Assembly (NCBI GenBank): GCA_002720125.1 | Contig: PBGQ01000039.1 | Span: 1 to 14,332, forward strand | DNA length: 14,332 bases | Direction of reading: 5' to 3' | From: Rickettsiales bacterium | GTDB taxonomy: Bacteria; Pseudomonadota; Alphaproteobacteria; TMED109 | Part shown: piece by piece, positions 1 through 7,989 of the stretch | Layout of the letters: every line of letters begins with the position of its first letter | Numbering within the stretch: position 1 is the first letter of the stretch | Made by a program: the position numbers and the translations under genes | Notes under the pieces: generated by a model | Seen by the model: the letters and a program-made list of their open reading frames with translations, nothing else | Databases searched by the model: none | What the model was told of the DNA's origin: nothing

Positions 1-74
1 GGAATTGGTAGACGCAGGGGATTCAAAATCCCCCGGAGAAATCCTTGAGAGTTCGAGTCTCTCCAGCCCTACCA
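1..74 (+). tRNA. tRNA-Leu(CAA), 5' end cut off by the window
   Basis: Class II tRNA that decodes UUG. The window starts in the D-arm (GGAATTGGTAGACGC, typical of tRNA-Leu), so roughly the first 10-11 bases are missing. The anticodon stem GGGGA/TCCCC (17-21 with 29-33) encloses the loop TTCAAAA, with anticodon CAA at 24-26. A long variable arm with a GGA/TCC stem spans about 34-46. The T-arm is GAGAG-TTCGAGT-CTCTC (47-63), followed by the 3' acceptor strand CAGCCCT, discriminator A71 and a genome-encoded CCA (72-74). speD begins 26 bases downstream and no terminator hairpin is visible between them, so read-through into speD is possible. Confidence 0.95.
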
Positions 75-90
75 TAAACAGCCTTTAAAT

Positions 91-94
91 GGAG
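91..94 (+). promoter_or_regulatory. Shine-Dalgarno of speD (fixes the start)
   Basis: GGAG at 91-94 lies six bases before the ATG at 101. It sits just inside the possible upstream start at 89, which has no such site, so 101 is preferred. Clear Shine-Dalgarno sequences are rare in this window, which makes this one informative. Confidence 0.6.
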
Positions 95-100
95 CAATTT

Positions 101-535
101 ATGAGCACAAGAAAAGATAGCCATGAAGAACAAAAAAAGAAAAATATTATAACCAAGGACCATTTTGTTATAGAAAACGACAAGATGTTTGCTGGCAAAC
201 ACTTAATTCTAGACCTATGGAATACTGAGTTTGATAATTCGATTCGTACTCTAAAGTATTTACTTAAAAAAGCGGTTCTACTGTCTGGCGCTACTATGCT
301 TCATATACATTTACATAGATTTGGTAAGAACCAGGGCATATCAGGAGTAGCAGTTTTAGCAGAATCTCATATAAGTGTTCATACATGGCCAGAGAGAAAC
401 TATATGGCTTTTGATATTTTTATGTGCGGTGATACATTTCCTGAACATGCTGCTGAATTTTTAATAAAAAAATTAAAACCTAATAGGAAAAAACTACAAG
501 CCATAAAAAGAGGTGAAATTAAAATTGACATATAA
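101..535 (+). CDS. speD: S-adenosylmethionine decarboxylase proenzyme (class 1b SpeD)
   Basis: Makes decarboxylated SAM, the aminopropyl donor for spermidine synthesis, in the cytosol. The small prokaryotic proenzyme cleaves itself between Glu and Ser to create a pyruvoyl cofactor. Here the site is in AESHISVHTWPE, with the cleaved Ser at residue 89 of the 144-residue protein started at 101. The conserved catalytic His (VHTW) and Cys (FMCGD) follow. Length is normal to slightly long for the family (about 120-140 aa), with a Lys/Glu-rich N-terminal tail. An ATG at 89 would add four residues, but the GGAG at 91-94 supports 101. The 3' end overlaps the start of the downstream decarboxylase gene, so the two are probably translated together. 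SpeE, which uses the product, is encoded on the opposite strand 1.1 kb away. Confidence 0.95.
   Translation: MSTRKDSHEEQKKKNIITKDHFVIENDKMFAGKHLILDLWNTEFDNSIRTLKYLLKKAVLLSGATMLHIHLHRFGKNQGISGVAVLAESHISVHTWPERNYMAFDIFMCGDTFPEHAAEFLIKKLKPNRKKLQAIKRGEIKIDI
510..515 (+). promoter_or_regulatory. Possible Shine-Dalgarno of the ornithine decarboxylase gene
   Basis: GAGGTG lies inside the end of speD. It overlaps the GTG at 513 and precedes an in-frame TTG at 525 by nine bases. This makes TTG 525 a real competitor to GTG 513 as the start. No in-frame ATG exists nearby. Confidence 0.4.
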
Positions 536-1662
536 ATGTGTAAATTGGTTAGACAATAATAAGAAGCAATCCCCAATCTTAATTTGTGATTTGGAACAAG
601 TAAAAAAAAACTTTCTTCTTTTAAAGAAGAACTTTCTAGGAATAAAACCTTACTATGCAGTAAAAGCTAATCCGCATAAAAAAATAATAAACACATTAGA
701 AGGTTTAGGAAGTTATTTTGATTGTGCCAGTATTAATGAAGTTAGTCTATGTATTAAAAATAATGTAAAACCAAATAAAATATCATTTGGGAACACTATA
801 AAAAAAAATATAGATATAAAAAAAGCCTATAAATTAGGAGTTAACCTTTTTGCTTTTGATGCAAAGATTGAGTTGGAAAAATTGGCTAATAATGCTCCAG
901 GAGCAAATGTCTTTTGTAGAATACAAGTGCCAAATGGAGGTGCTCAGTGGCCACTTTCTAATAAATTTGGTTGCTCCCCAAGTATAGTAGAGGAGCTTAC
1001 AATCTATGCTAAACAATTAAACCTTAAGCCCATAGGAATTTCTTTCCATGTAGGATCTCAACAGAAATATAAAACTACTTGGGAAAAAGCAATAAAAATA
1101 TCTTCCGAGGTTTTTAAAAACATAGAAAAAAAGAAAATAAACTTTAATTTCTTAAATATTGGAGGAGGTATTCCTTCAAGATACGATGAAAGAATATCAG
1201 ATATAAGTAAATATGGTAATTTTATAAAGAAAGCAATAGCAAAATATTATGGAAACAAAATACCTAAAAAAATAATTTGCGAGCCAGGAAGGTTTCTCGT
1301 TGCAGACTCTGCAATAATAGAATCAGAGGTAATACTTGTGTCTAAACATAATGCTAACGATAAAAAAAAGTGGGTTTATATCGATGTAGGAAGATATAAT
1401 GGATTAGCTGAAACTGAAGGAGAGGCAATACGGTATCCAATTACTGTAAAGGGATATGACAATAAAAAAATGTCCAATTTTATATTGGCAGGGCCATCAT
1501 GTGGTAGTCATGATATTTTATACAAAAAAAAAAAGGTGTCTCTTACCTAAAAAAATTCAGGTAGGTGATAAAATTAGAATACACGGAACAGGAGCTTATA
1601 CAATAACATATGGTTCTGCATTTAACGGCATAAAAAAAATAAAGCAGTTCTTCATAGATTAA
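513..1662 (+). CDS. Ornithine (or lysine) decarboxylase, PLP fold type III, frameshifted near the 3' end
   Basis: Predicted to decarboxylate ornithine to putrescine, the substrate for SpeE. Domains are an alanine-racemase-like TIM barrel and then a C-terminal beta domain. Visible motifs are the PLP lysine in YYAVKAN (K51), HVGSQ (179-183), the phosphate-binding GGG (217-219), EPGR (257-260), IDVGRYNGLAET (290-301) and the catalytic cysteine in AGPSCGSHD (C330). The reading frame ends at 1550, but the expected C-terminus (VGDKIRIHGTGAYT... SAFNG) continues in the next frame to 1662. Removing one A from the 11-A run at 1524-1534 joins the halves into about 382 aa, normal for the family. The start is GTG 513 or TTG 525; there is no ATG. 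It overlaps speD by 23 bases. The residue after the catalytic Cys is Gly where eukaryotic ODC has Asp, so substrate choice (ornithine or lysine) is not settled; the polyamine neighbours favour ornithine. Confidence 0.88.
1524..1534 (+). other. 11-A homopolymer with a one-base frameshift in the decarboxylase gene
   Basis: Upstream codons read Ile-Leu-Tyr-Lys-Lys-Lys. With 11 A the frame runs into a stop at 1548-1550. With 10 A it continues Arg-Cys-Leu-Leu-Pro-Lys-Lys and into the conserved C-terminal motif. This is the longest single-base run in the window. It is either a base-count error or a transcriptional slippage site. Confidence 0.85.
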
Positions 1663-1663
1663 A

Positions 1664-2494
1664 CTATTTCATTTTTTCAATAAAATTTGGAATACAAAAA
1701 GAAGCTGAACAGACTTTTAAATTATAGTATTCAGTAGTAAGCTTAGTTTTTATGTATTTTTTACTATCCCCTCCCAATTTTATTCTATTAGATGCCCAAA
1801 CCAATGCCATATATCCGCCTATATAAGAGGGAACTACAGTTAAAATTATACCACTATTTTTAAATATTCCCTCAACATAATTACAGACTTCTTTTAATTC
1901 TTTTTGTTGTAGAAAAGGTACACCACTCTGAAAAACTGCTATGCCATTTGCATTAAGTATTTTTTTAATATTTTCATAAAAGGCATATTTAAAAAGACTT
2001 TTACCAGCTCCAACTGGATCAGGTCTATCTGCAATTACTAAGTCATATTTTTTTTTTGACTCCTTTGTGAAAAAGAGAGCATCCTCAGTAAAAATTTTTA
2101 CTTTTTTATTAGTAAGTGAATTTTTATTAATTTTCTTAAAGTATTTCTTGCTTAAATTAATTACTTCTTTATCAATATCTACCAAGTCAATTGTTTTTAT
2201 AAAATTATATTTTAATAGTTCTTCAGCAACAGCTCCATCACCTCCTCCAATGATAAGAATATTTTTAGGATTTTTAAGCTTATTAATAGCAGGATGAACT
2301 AACATTTCAGAATATGAAGACTCATCTTTTTCAGTAATCTGAATTATTCCATCTAAAGCTAGTACTCGACCATAAATATAGGAGTCAAAAATTTGTATTC
2401 TTTGAAACCTTGATTTTTTGTCTACAATATTTCTTTTTATTCTTATTTCTTGAACAAGGCCTTTATGTAATATTTCTCTAAATATTTTTGTCAT
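1664..2494 (-). CDS. speE: Spermidine synthase (polyamine aminopropyltransferase)
   Basis: Transfers the aminopropyl group of decarboxylated SAM to putrescine, giving spermidine and methylthioadenosine. The 276-residue protein has the N-terminal beta domain followed by a Rossmann methyltransferase-like domain. Motifs are YGRVLALDGIIQ (41-52), the Asp-Glu-rich YSEMLVHPA segment, nucleotide-binding GGGDG (83-87), VDID (105-108), and the catalytic loop ADRPDPVGAGKSLF with D156 and D159. The loop reads D-R-P-D-P where many SpeE proteins have D-S-x-D-P. The start ATG at 2494 is preceded by a weak GGAA. It lies 12 bases after the NUDIX gene stop on the same strand, suggesting an operon. Its stop codon is separated by one base from the stop of the convergent ornithine decarboxylase gene. 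Confidence 0.95.
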   Translation of the reverse strand: MTKIFREILHKGLVQEIRIKRNIVDKKSRFQRIQIFDSYIYGRVLALDGIIQITEKDESSYSEMLVHPAINKLKNPKNILIIGGGDGAVAEELLKYNFIKTIDLVDIDKEVINLSKKYFKKINKNSLTNKKVKIFTEDALFFTKESKKKYDLVIADRPDPVGAGKSLFKYAFYENIKKILNANGIAVFQSGVPFLQQKELKEVCNYVEGIFKNSGIILTVVPSYIGGYMALVWASNRIKLGGDSKKYIKTKLTTEYYNLKVCSASFCIPNFIEKMK

Positions 2495-2506
2495 ACTATT
2501 TCCATA

Positions 2507-3208
2507 TTAAAGATTTTCCCATTTTATCCATCTCTTCTTGTTTCGCCACGTAAACATTGGGTAAGAAAACCTATTATTGGATAATTTATAATTACCTTTT
2601 AAGCTAATTACTTGGTCTATCATAAATTCAGTTACATCAGCAATATTTTTATTTTTTGCTTCATATATATTTATCCAGCTTAAATTTTCTAACTCTCCAT
2701 TGGCTTTAAGGTTTCCATTAAAATTCTCAAATAATGATAAAAAAAAGCGCGCATGATATCTTTTCTTTAAAAAAGAGGGTGTTATTGCTCTACCAAAAAA
2801 TATAAGCTTTTTGATATCAGGGATCAAAGAATACTTATTAAGATTTTCTCTGTAAATACCATCCAAAAATTTTGGATTAACAGGATGTTGAGCTTTTTGA
2901 GATAGATATAGTCCAGTTTCTTCAAATGTTTCTCTAATAGCTGCATAAAAAATAGCTATAGCATGACTTTCATTTCTGGTCTTAAGCTTATGTTTATGAG
3001 GATCTATATCTGGATTAAAAATATTTTTAGTTAAATAGTCTTTTCTCTCTAATACACCTCCTGGAAAGACATAAACACCTGGCATAAATCGCGAGTTTTC
3101 CGGCCTCTTTCCCATAAGGACATAAATTTTTCCTTTACGTTCTCTCAAAATAATTATACTGGCAGCATCTTTTGGAATAGCTATAAAATTCTTTTTTTTG
3201 TTGTGCAT
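2507..3208 (-). CDS. NUDIX hydrolase, NUDT19/CoA-diphosphatase-like
   Basis: Predicted hydrolase of a nucleoside diphosphate linked to another moiety. The NUDIX core is visible: VYVFPGG (45-51) and the helix RETFEETG (92-99), which supplies the metal-binding RExxEExG. An insertion of about 40 residues (with NPDIDPHKHK) separates the GG from this helix. That layout is seen in the NUDT19/RP2-like branch, some members of which cleave CoA or acyl-CoA. I cannot name the substrate. Length is 233 aa. The start at 3208 has no Shine-Dalgarno. It is the first gene of a minus-strand pair with speE and is divergent from the metallo-hydrolase gene, with a 98-base shared upstream region. Nothing in the sequence ties it to polyamines. 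Confidence 0.85.
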   Translation of the reverse strand: MHNKKKNFIAIPKDAASIIILRERKGKIYVLMGKRPENSRFMPGVYVFPGGVLERKDYLTKNIFNPDIDPHKHKLKTRNESHAIAIFYAAIRETFEETGLYLSQKAQHPVNPKFLDGIYRENLNKYSLIPDIKKLIFFGRAITPSFLKKRYHARFFLSLFENFNGNLKANGELENLSWINIYEAKNKNIADVTEFMIDQVISLKGNYKLSNNRFSYPMFTWRNKKRWIKWENL

Positions 3209-3306
3209 TTTTTAAAAAGTCAATAAGTTTAAAATTTTAGTATCTTATAATACATAGTAATTATAATAGATAAATTTATAAAATAAAATTATGAAAAGCT
3301 AATACT
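3209..3306. promoter_or_regulatory. Divergent intergenic region, probable promoters for the NUDIX-speE and metallo-hydrolase genes
   Basis: The longest gap in the window. It contains a perfect TATAAT on the plus strand at 3246-3251 and one on the minus strand (ATTATA read on the plus strand, 3260-3265), with no convincing -35 box at the usual distance for either. In DNA this A+T-rich such hexamers arise by chance. The gene arrangement, rather than the hexamers, is the main support for promoters here. No operator or riboswitch structure was recognised. Confidence 0.45.
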
Positions 3307-4203
3307 TTGATAAAACGCTTAAAAAAAGAACAAAAGATAAACTATCAGGAAATAGATCATTTTAGCCCTTTAGTAAGGAGATTAACAGCTCCTAACCCGA
3401 GTCCATTTACATTGCATGGCACAGGCACTTTCATAATTGGAAATAAGGAAATTTGCATAATTGATCCAGGTCCAAAACTAGACACTCACATAGATAATAT
3501 ATTAAATTCTATTAATAGGAAACTCATTACTCACATTTTGATCACTCACACACATAAAGACCATTCTCCAGCTGCACAAGAGTTAAAAAAAGCAACAAAT
3601 GCAAAGACTTATGGTTTTGGTCCCTATCCAATTAATAATTATGTAGATAAATATGAAGAAGGGCATGATTTGGATTTCAAACCTGATATCTTTTTAAAAG
3701 ATGGAGATATAATTAGAGGCAGTGATTGGACAATTAAATCATTACACACGCCGGGGCATACTTCTAACCATATGTGCTTTGGATTAGAGGAAGAGAAATT
3801 ACTTTTCACAGGAGACCATGTGATGGGCTGGGCTACAACCGTTATAATTCCACCTGATGGAAATATGAGTGATTACATCAATAGCCTCAAAAAATTACTT
3901 CTATTAGATTATTCAAAATACTTTCCTACACATGGTAGTCCAATCACAGAACCTCAGAAATACGTAAGGGCTCTAATTGCTCACAGAAAAATGAGAGAAA
4001 AACAAATATTAGAAGAACTAAAAACTAAAAAGTTGTTTGTTAAAGAGATGGTTCCAAAGTTTTATTCATCTACTAAGAGACAATTGTGGAAAGCAGCAGA
4101 AAAATCAGTATTGGCAACATTGATAGGTCTTGAGGAAAAAGGATATGTTAGATGCATTGAAAATACAAAAACAGACAGTAAGTGGTCTTTAATAGGAAAA
4201 TAA
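3307..4203 (+). CDS. Metallo-beta-lactamase-fold hydrolase, LACTB2-like with C-terminal winged helix
   Basis: Metal-dependent hydrolase of the glyoxalase II/LACTB2 group. The substrate is unknown; human LACTB2 is an endoribonuclease, but bacterial homologues are poorly characterised. The metal ligands are all present: HTHKDH (81-86, the HxHxDH motif), His151 in HTPGHT, Asp170 in FTGDH and His209 in FPTHGSP. The N-terminal LVRRLTAPNPSPFT segment (22-35) is typical of this subgroup. Residues about 225-290 (with KRQLWKAAEKSVLATL, then GLEEKGYV) look like the LACTB2-associated winged helix. The only plausible start is TTG at 3307, with no clear Shine-Dalgarno. The ATG at 3291 is out of frame and stops after three codons. 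It is divergent from the NUDIX gene and followed 15 bases later by ribF. Confidence 0.9.
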   Translation: MIKRLKKEQKINYQEIDHFSPLVRRLTAPNPSPFTLHGTGTFIIGNKEICIIDPGPKLDTHIDNILNSINRKLITHILITHTHKDHSPAAQELKKATNAKTYGFGPYPINNYVDKYEEGHDLDFKPDIFLKDGDIIRGSDWTIKSLHTPGHTSNHMCFGLEEEKLLFTGDHVMGWATTVIIPPDGNMSDYINSLKKLLLLDYSKYFPTHGSPITEPQKYVRALIAHRKMREKQILEELKTKKLFVKEMVPKFYSSTKRQLWKAAEKSVLATLIGLEEKGYVRCIENTKTDSKWSLIGK

Positions 4204-4218
4204 TACTCTAGTAAAATT

Positions 4219-5169
4219 ATGATTATACAAAAAACATATCTCAATAATTCCAAATTTAGGTACAGCATCGCAATAGGAAACTTTGATGGCATACATGTTG
4301 GACATAGATTTTTATTAAAAAAATTAGGTAATCTTAAAAAAAAAGAACTTGATAAAGTAGGAGTATTAACGTTTCATCCTCATCCAGTAAAAGTAATTTA
4401 CCCAGAAAAATGGAAAAAAAACCTCATAAGATTTAGAACAAAATTTAGGCTTTTGAAAAAAAATGGTTTGGATGCTATTTTTATTATATCATTTAACAAT
4501 GAATTAAGAAATTTATCAGCTAAAGATTTCATTGAAAAAATTTTAATTGAGGGTATTAAAGCCAAGAACATATTAGTAGGAGAAGACTTTAAGTTTGGAA
4601 AGAATAGGGAAGGTGGAATCAAGCAACTATTAAAATACGCCAATGAAAAAAAATTTTCACTTTTCTTTTTTAAGAAAAGAAAACTAAATGGAGAGATATA
4701 TTCTTCGTCTGCAATAAGAAATTATCTTAAATTAGGAGATATTAAGAAATGTAATAGACTTTTAGGTTATAAATGGGAAGTAGAGGGAAGGGTTGTTAGA
4801 GGAGAGTCTAGGGGAAGATTATTAGGATATCCTACAGCAAATATAAACTACAACTATCAAATAGCACCATCTAATGGTATTTATGCATGTTGGGTTAAAA
4901 TTGATAGAGAAGATACATGGAGAATGGCAGCAATTTCGACTGGAACAAGACCACATTATAAAGGAGAAGAAAAAATATTAGAGGTGCATATAATGGAATT
5001 TTCTGGAAATCTTTATGAAAAAAGAATAAGAGTAGCCTTTATACAAAAAATTAGAAATGAGGAAATATTTAAAAGTGAAGATAAGTTAATTGAAAGGATG
5101 AAGAAAGACTGTGAAGACGCTAAAAGAATTCTTAGAAAAGATTTTATTAAAAATGATAACGAAGGTTGA
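4219..5169 (+). CDS. ribF: Bifunctional riboflavin kinase/FAD synthetase
   Basis: Phosphorylates riboflavin to FMN and adenylates FMN to FAD. The N-terminal nucleotidyltransferase domain shows GNFDGIHVGH (20-29, the HxGH motif), FGKNREGG (126-133) and SSSAIR (162-167). The C-terminal kinase domain shows RGRLLGYPTANI (198-209, PTAN motif), NGIYACW (219-225), a GTRP element (242-245) and EVHIMEF (255-261). The length of 316 aa is normal for the fused enzyme. The start ATG at 4219 has no strong Shine-Dalgarno. ileS follows directly, an arrangement common in many bacteria (ribF-ileS-lspA), so co-transcription is likely. Confidence 0.96.
   Translation: MIIQKTYLNNSKFRYSIAIGNFDGIHVGHRFLLKKLGNLKKKELDKVGVLTFHPHPVKVIYPEKWKKNLIRFRTKFRLLKKNGLDAIFIISFNNELRNLSAKDFIEKILIEGIKAKNILVGEDFKFGKNREGGIKQLLKYANEKKFSLFFFKKRKLNGEIYSSSAIRNYLKLGDIKKCNRLLGYKWEVEGRVVRGESRGRLLGYPTANINYNYQIAPSNGIYACWVKIDREDTWRMAAISTGTRPHYKGEEKILEVHIMEFSGNLYEKRIRVAFIQKIRNEEIFKSEDKLIERMKKDCEDAKRILRKDFIKNDNEG
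5161..5165 (+). promoter_or_regulatory. Shine-Dalgarno of ileS (fixes the start)
   Basis: GAAGG within the last codons of ribF is followed by six bases and then ATG at 5172. This supports 5172 over the in-frame TTG at 5166, which overlaps the ribF stop and has no correctly spaced site. Confidence 0.6.
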
Positions 5170-5171
5170 CT

Positions 5172-7989
5172 ATGGAAGATAGAAATAAATACAATCATAC
5201 TATACTTTTGCCTAATACTAAACTATCAATGCGGGCCAACTTACCAACACAAGAGCTTAAAACTATAGAGTTTTGGGAAAAAATTCAACTCTGGGATAAA
5301 ACTCAGGAAATTGCCAAAGATAGAGAACTATTTGTTTTACATGATGGTCCTCCTTATGCCAATGGTCCAATTCATATGGGTACTGCGACTAATAAAGTAC
5401 TTAAGGATATTATTAATAGAATGATGTACGGAGAAGGTTTTAACCCTCTATTTGTACCAGGATGGGATTGTCATGGCCTTCCTATAGAATGGCAAATAGA
5501 AAAAAATTACAGAAAAAAAGGCTTTAAAAAAGAAGATATATCCATCAAAGATTTTAGAGAAGAATGTAGAAATTTTGCAAAAATATGGGTGGAAGAGCAA
5601 AGAAAATCATTTCTTAGACTCTTTGTTCAAGCAGATTGGAAGAATCCGTATTTAACAATGGACTTTAATGCTGAAGCGAAAATATTAGAGGAGTTTAGCA
5701 AGTTTTTTTTTAGATGGATCCCTTTATAGAGGATCAAAACCTGTAATGTGGTCGCCAGTTGAAAAGACGGCGCTTGCAGAGGCAGAAATAGAATATAAAG
5801 ATATATTATCAAAGTCAGTTTATGCAGCTTTTGAAATTTCAAATCCTAGAGATAAAGACTTTAATAATGCTTCAATAGTTATATGGACAACTACTCCCTG
5901 GACATTGCCTGGTAATCAGATGATAGCATATGGTATAGATATAAATTATTGTCTATTTAAAGTAATTTCTAGTGCAAATAAAGAAATTTTGGAAAGAAAA
6001 TACGTAGCAGCAAAAGCTTTATTACCTTCTATTGCGAAGGATTGTGATATTTTTGAATATGAAGAATTAAAAACAGTTAAAGGATGTAATTTGGAAGGAT
6101 ACGAATGTCTACATCCTCTTAATGGTCTCGGTTACGACGGCATATCTACTCTTTATCAAGGTGACTTTGTTGAGGAACAAGAAGGGAGTGGTTTCGTTCA
6201 CATAGCCCCAGCGTATGGAGAAGATGACTATAACTTAGCAAAGAAGTTTGACGTTGATATAAAAGACATAGTCAATGATGGAGGTGTTTACAAACAAAAT
6301 ACTCCTCTATTTTCAGGAATTCATGTTTTTAAAGCAGATGATGTAATAATAGAAAAAATATCCTATAAAAATAATCTTTTAGGTGTAAAAGATTATAAAC
6401 ATTCATACCCCCACTCATGGCGATCAAAGAAGCCTATTATTTATAGAACTACTCCTCAATGGTTTATTAGCATGGAAAAAAAAGGATTAAGAAAAAAAGC
6501 ACTAGAAAGTATTGAAAAAACAGAATGGTATCCTCCTTCTTCAAAAAATCGTATTAAAAATATGGTAAAAGATAGACCAGACTGGTGTATCTCAAGACAG
6601 AGATCATGGGGAGTTCCATTGACAATTTTTATTAATAAAAATACAGGAGAACCATTAAGAGATAAGAAAATCATGCAAAGAATTATTGATGATGTAAAAA
6701 AATATGGTTCAGATATTTGGTTGGCAGGAGATCCTTTCAAATATTTAGATAGTGAGAAAAAAGCTAGTGATTATGAAGTAGTATATGATATTTTAGATGT
6801 CTGGTTTGACTCAGGATCAACCCATGCATTTGTTTTAGAAGATAAGTTGAAATGGCCTGCTGATATTTACTTGGAGGGGACTGATCAGCATAGAGGTTAT
6901 TTTCAATCTTCTTTGCTAGAAGCCTGTGGAACAAGGGGTTCTGCACCTTTCAAGGCAGTAATTACACATGGATTTGTACTAGATGGTGAAGGAAGAAAAA
7001 TGTCGAAAAGTTTAGGTAATGTTGTAAAACCAGAAGATATCATAAAAAAATCAGGAGCGGATATTTTGAGACTATGGGTGTCTATGACAGACTCCTCTGA
7101 TGACATGAGAATTAGTGACGAAATTTTATCTAACCTTAACGATTATTACAGAAGAATAAGAAATACTTTTAGATTTATACTAGGAAATCTAAATAAAGAC
7201 TTAATAGAAGAAGAGAAAAAAGCTGCGAAATTTTTCGAAATTGACAGTTTTATTTTGGCAAGAATATTTGAATTAGAGGAAATAAGATTAAGTACGTTAA
7301 AAATGCACAACTATCATTTATTCTATAAAGCATTATTTGAATTCTGTACTGTAGATTTGTCTTCATTTTATTTTGATATTAGTAAAGACATACTTTATTG
7401 CAATAACATAGATAATAAAGAAAGAAAATCTAGAGTAAATACACTTTACATTTTATATGATGTATTAATTTCCTGGTATTCTCCAGTCTTATGTCATACT
7501 ACAGAAGAAGTTTGGCAACTATTGAAAACACAAAACTTAGAAAGTGTTCACCTTAAATTAGCTAAAAAAATAGGTCAAGAATGGAAAAATCAGGATTTAG
7601 TAAAAAAATGGGATGAAATAAAAAAAATTAGGAGGTTAGTGAACACAGCACTAGAATTGGCTAGAAATGAAAAAAAAATTGGAACTAGTTTAGAAGCTAA
7701 AATTTTGATTAAAATAGAAGACAACAGCATAGAAAAATTAATAAAAGATTTGGAAATGACACAAATTTGCTTAATAGCTGAATTTGGATTAATTCAGATA
7801 AACCAGAAGATACCTGATGAATATCTCACCTCATATATTAGTGACACAGAAAAGATAGAAATATGGGTATATAAAACAAAGTATCAAAAATGTCTTAGAT
7901 GTTGGCAACACAAAGAAGAAGTGTCTTCAACAGTTGACTTGTGCAAAAGATGTATAGATGCAATTAGCAAAAATAATCTTCATGATTAA
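5172..7989 (+). CDS. ileS: Isoleucyl-tRNA synthetase, one-base frameshift in an otherwise intact gene
   Basis: Charges tRNA-Ile with isoleucine and edits valine errors. The first frame runs from 5172 and stops at 5727-5729; the rest continues in the next frame to 7989. Removing one T from the nine-T run at 5703-5711 gives a continuous protein of about 938 aa, the normal length. Motifs in the joined protein are PYANGPIHMGT (the HIGH box, here H68-M-G-T), GWDCHGLPIEW, the editing-domain elements WTTTPWTLPGN and HIAPAYGEDD, KMSKS at about 609-613, and a C-terminal zinc finger with C907, C910, C924 and C927. Conservation continues right up to the shift on both sides. The gene is normally essential and single copy, so a true null is unlikely. 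It follows ribF by two bases and overlaps lspA by eight bases if lspA starts at 7982. Confidence 0.95.
5703..5711 (+). other. 9-T homopolymer with a one-base frameshift in ileS
   Basis: With nine T the frame reads Lys-Phe-Phe-Phe-Arg-Trp and stops at 5727-5729. With eight T it reads Lys-Phe-Phe-Leu-Asp-Gly-Ser-Leu-Tyr-Arg-Gly and joins the conserved KPVMWSPVEKTALAEAE segment. The correction has the same sign (one base too many) as at 1524-1534. Confidence 0.88.

Noticed and set aside
89..100. ATG at 89 as the speD start
   Set aside because: It has no Shine-Dalgarno, whereas GGAG sits six bases before the ATG at 101.
613..631. Near-perfect palindrome (TTCTTCTTT / AAAGAAGAA) that resembles a hairpin
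   Set aside because: It lies inside the decarboxylase coding region near its 5' end, has only one base between the full arms, and arises from repeated Asn-Phe-Leu/Lys-Lys codons in A/T-rich DNA. There is no terminator context.
3209..3306. Possible riboswitch or small RNA in the largest gap
   Set aside because: Almost pure A/T with no G/C-paired stem that I can fold by eye; only generic promoter-like hexamers are seen.
1524..5711. Programmed ribosomal frameshifting as the explanation of both split genes
   Set aside because: Both need a +1 shift, while A-rich slippery runs typically give -1. I see no downstream pseudoknot or rare-codon/stop pause motif at the run. Read error or transcriptional slippage fits better.
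6456..7106. Open frames on the minus strand opposite ileS (also 4062-4292, 4398-4643, 8441-8791, 11457-11711)
   Set aside because: Their translations show no recognisable domain and each lies opposite a strongly conserved gene; they are shadows of biased codon use.
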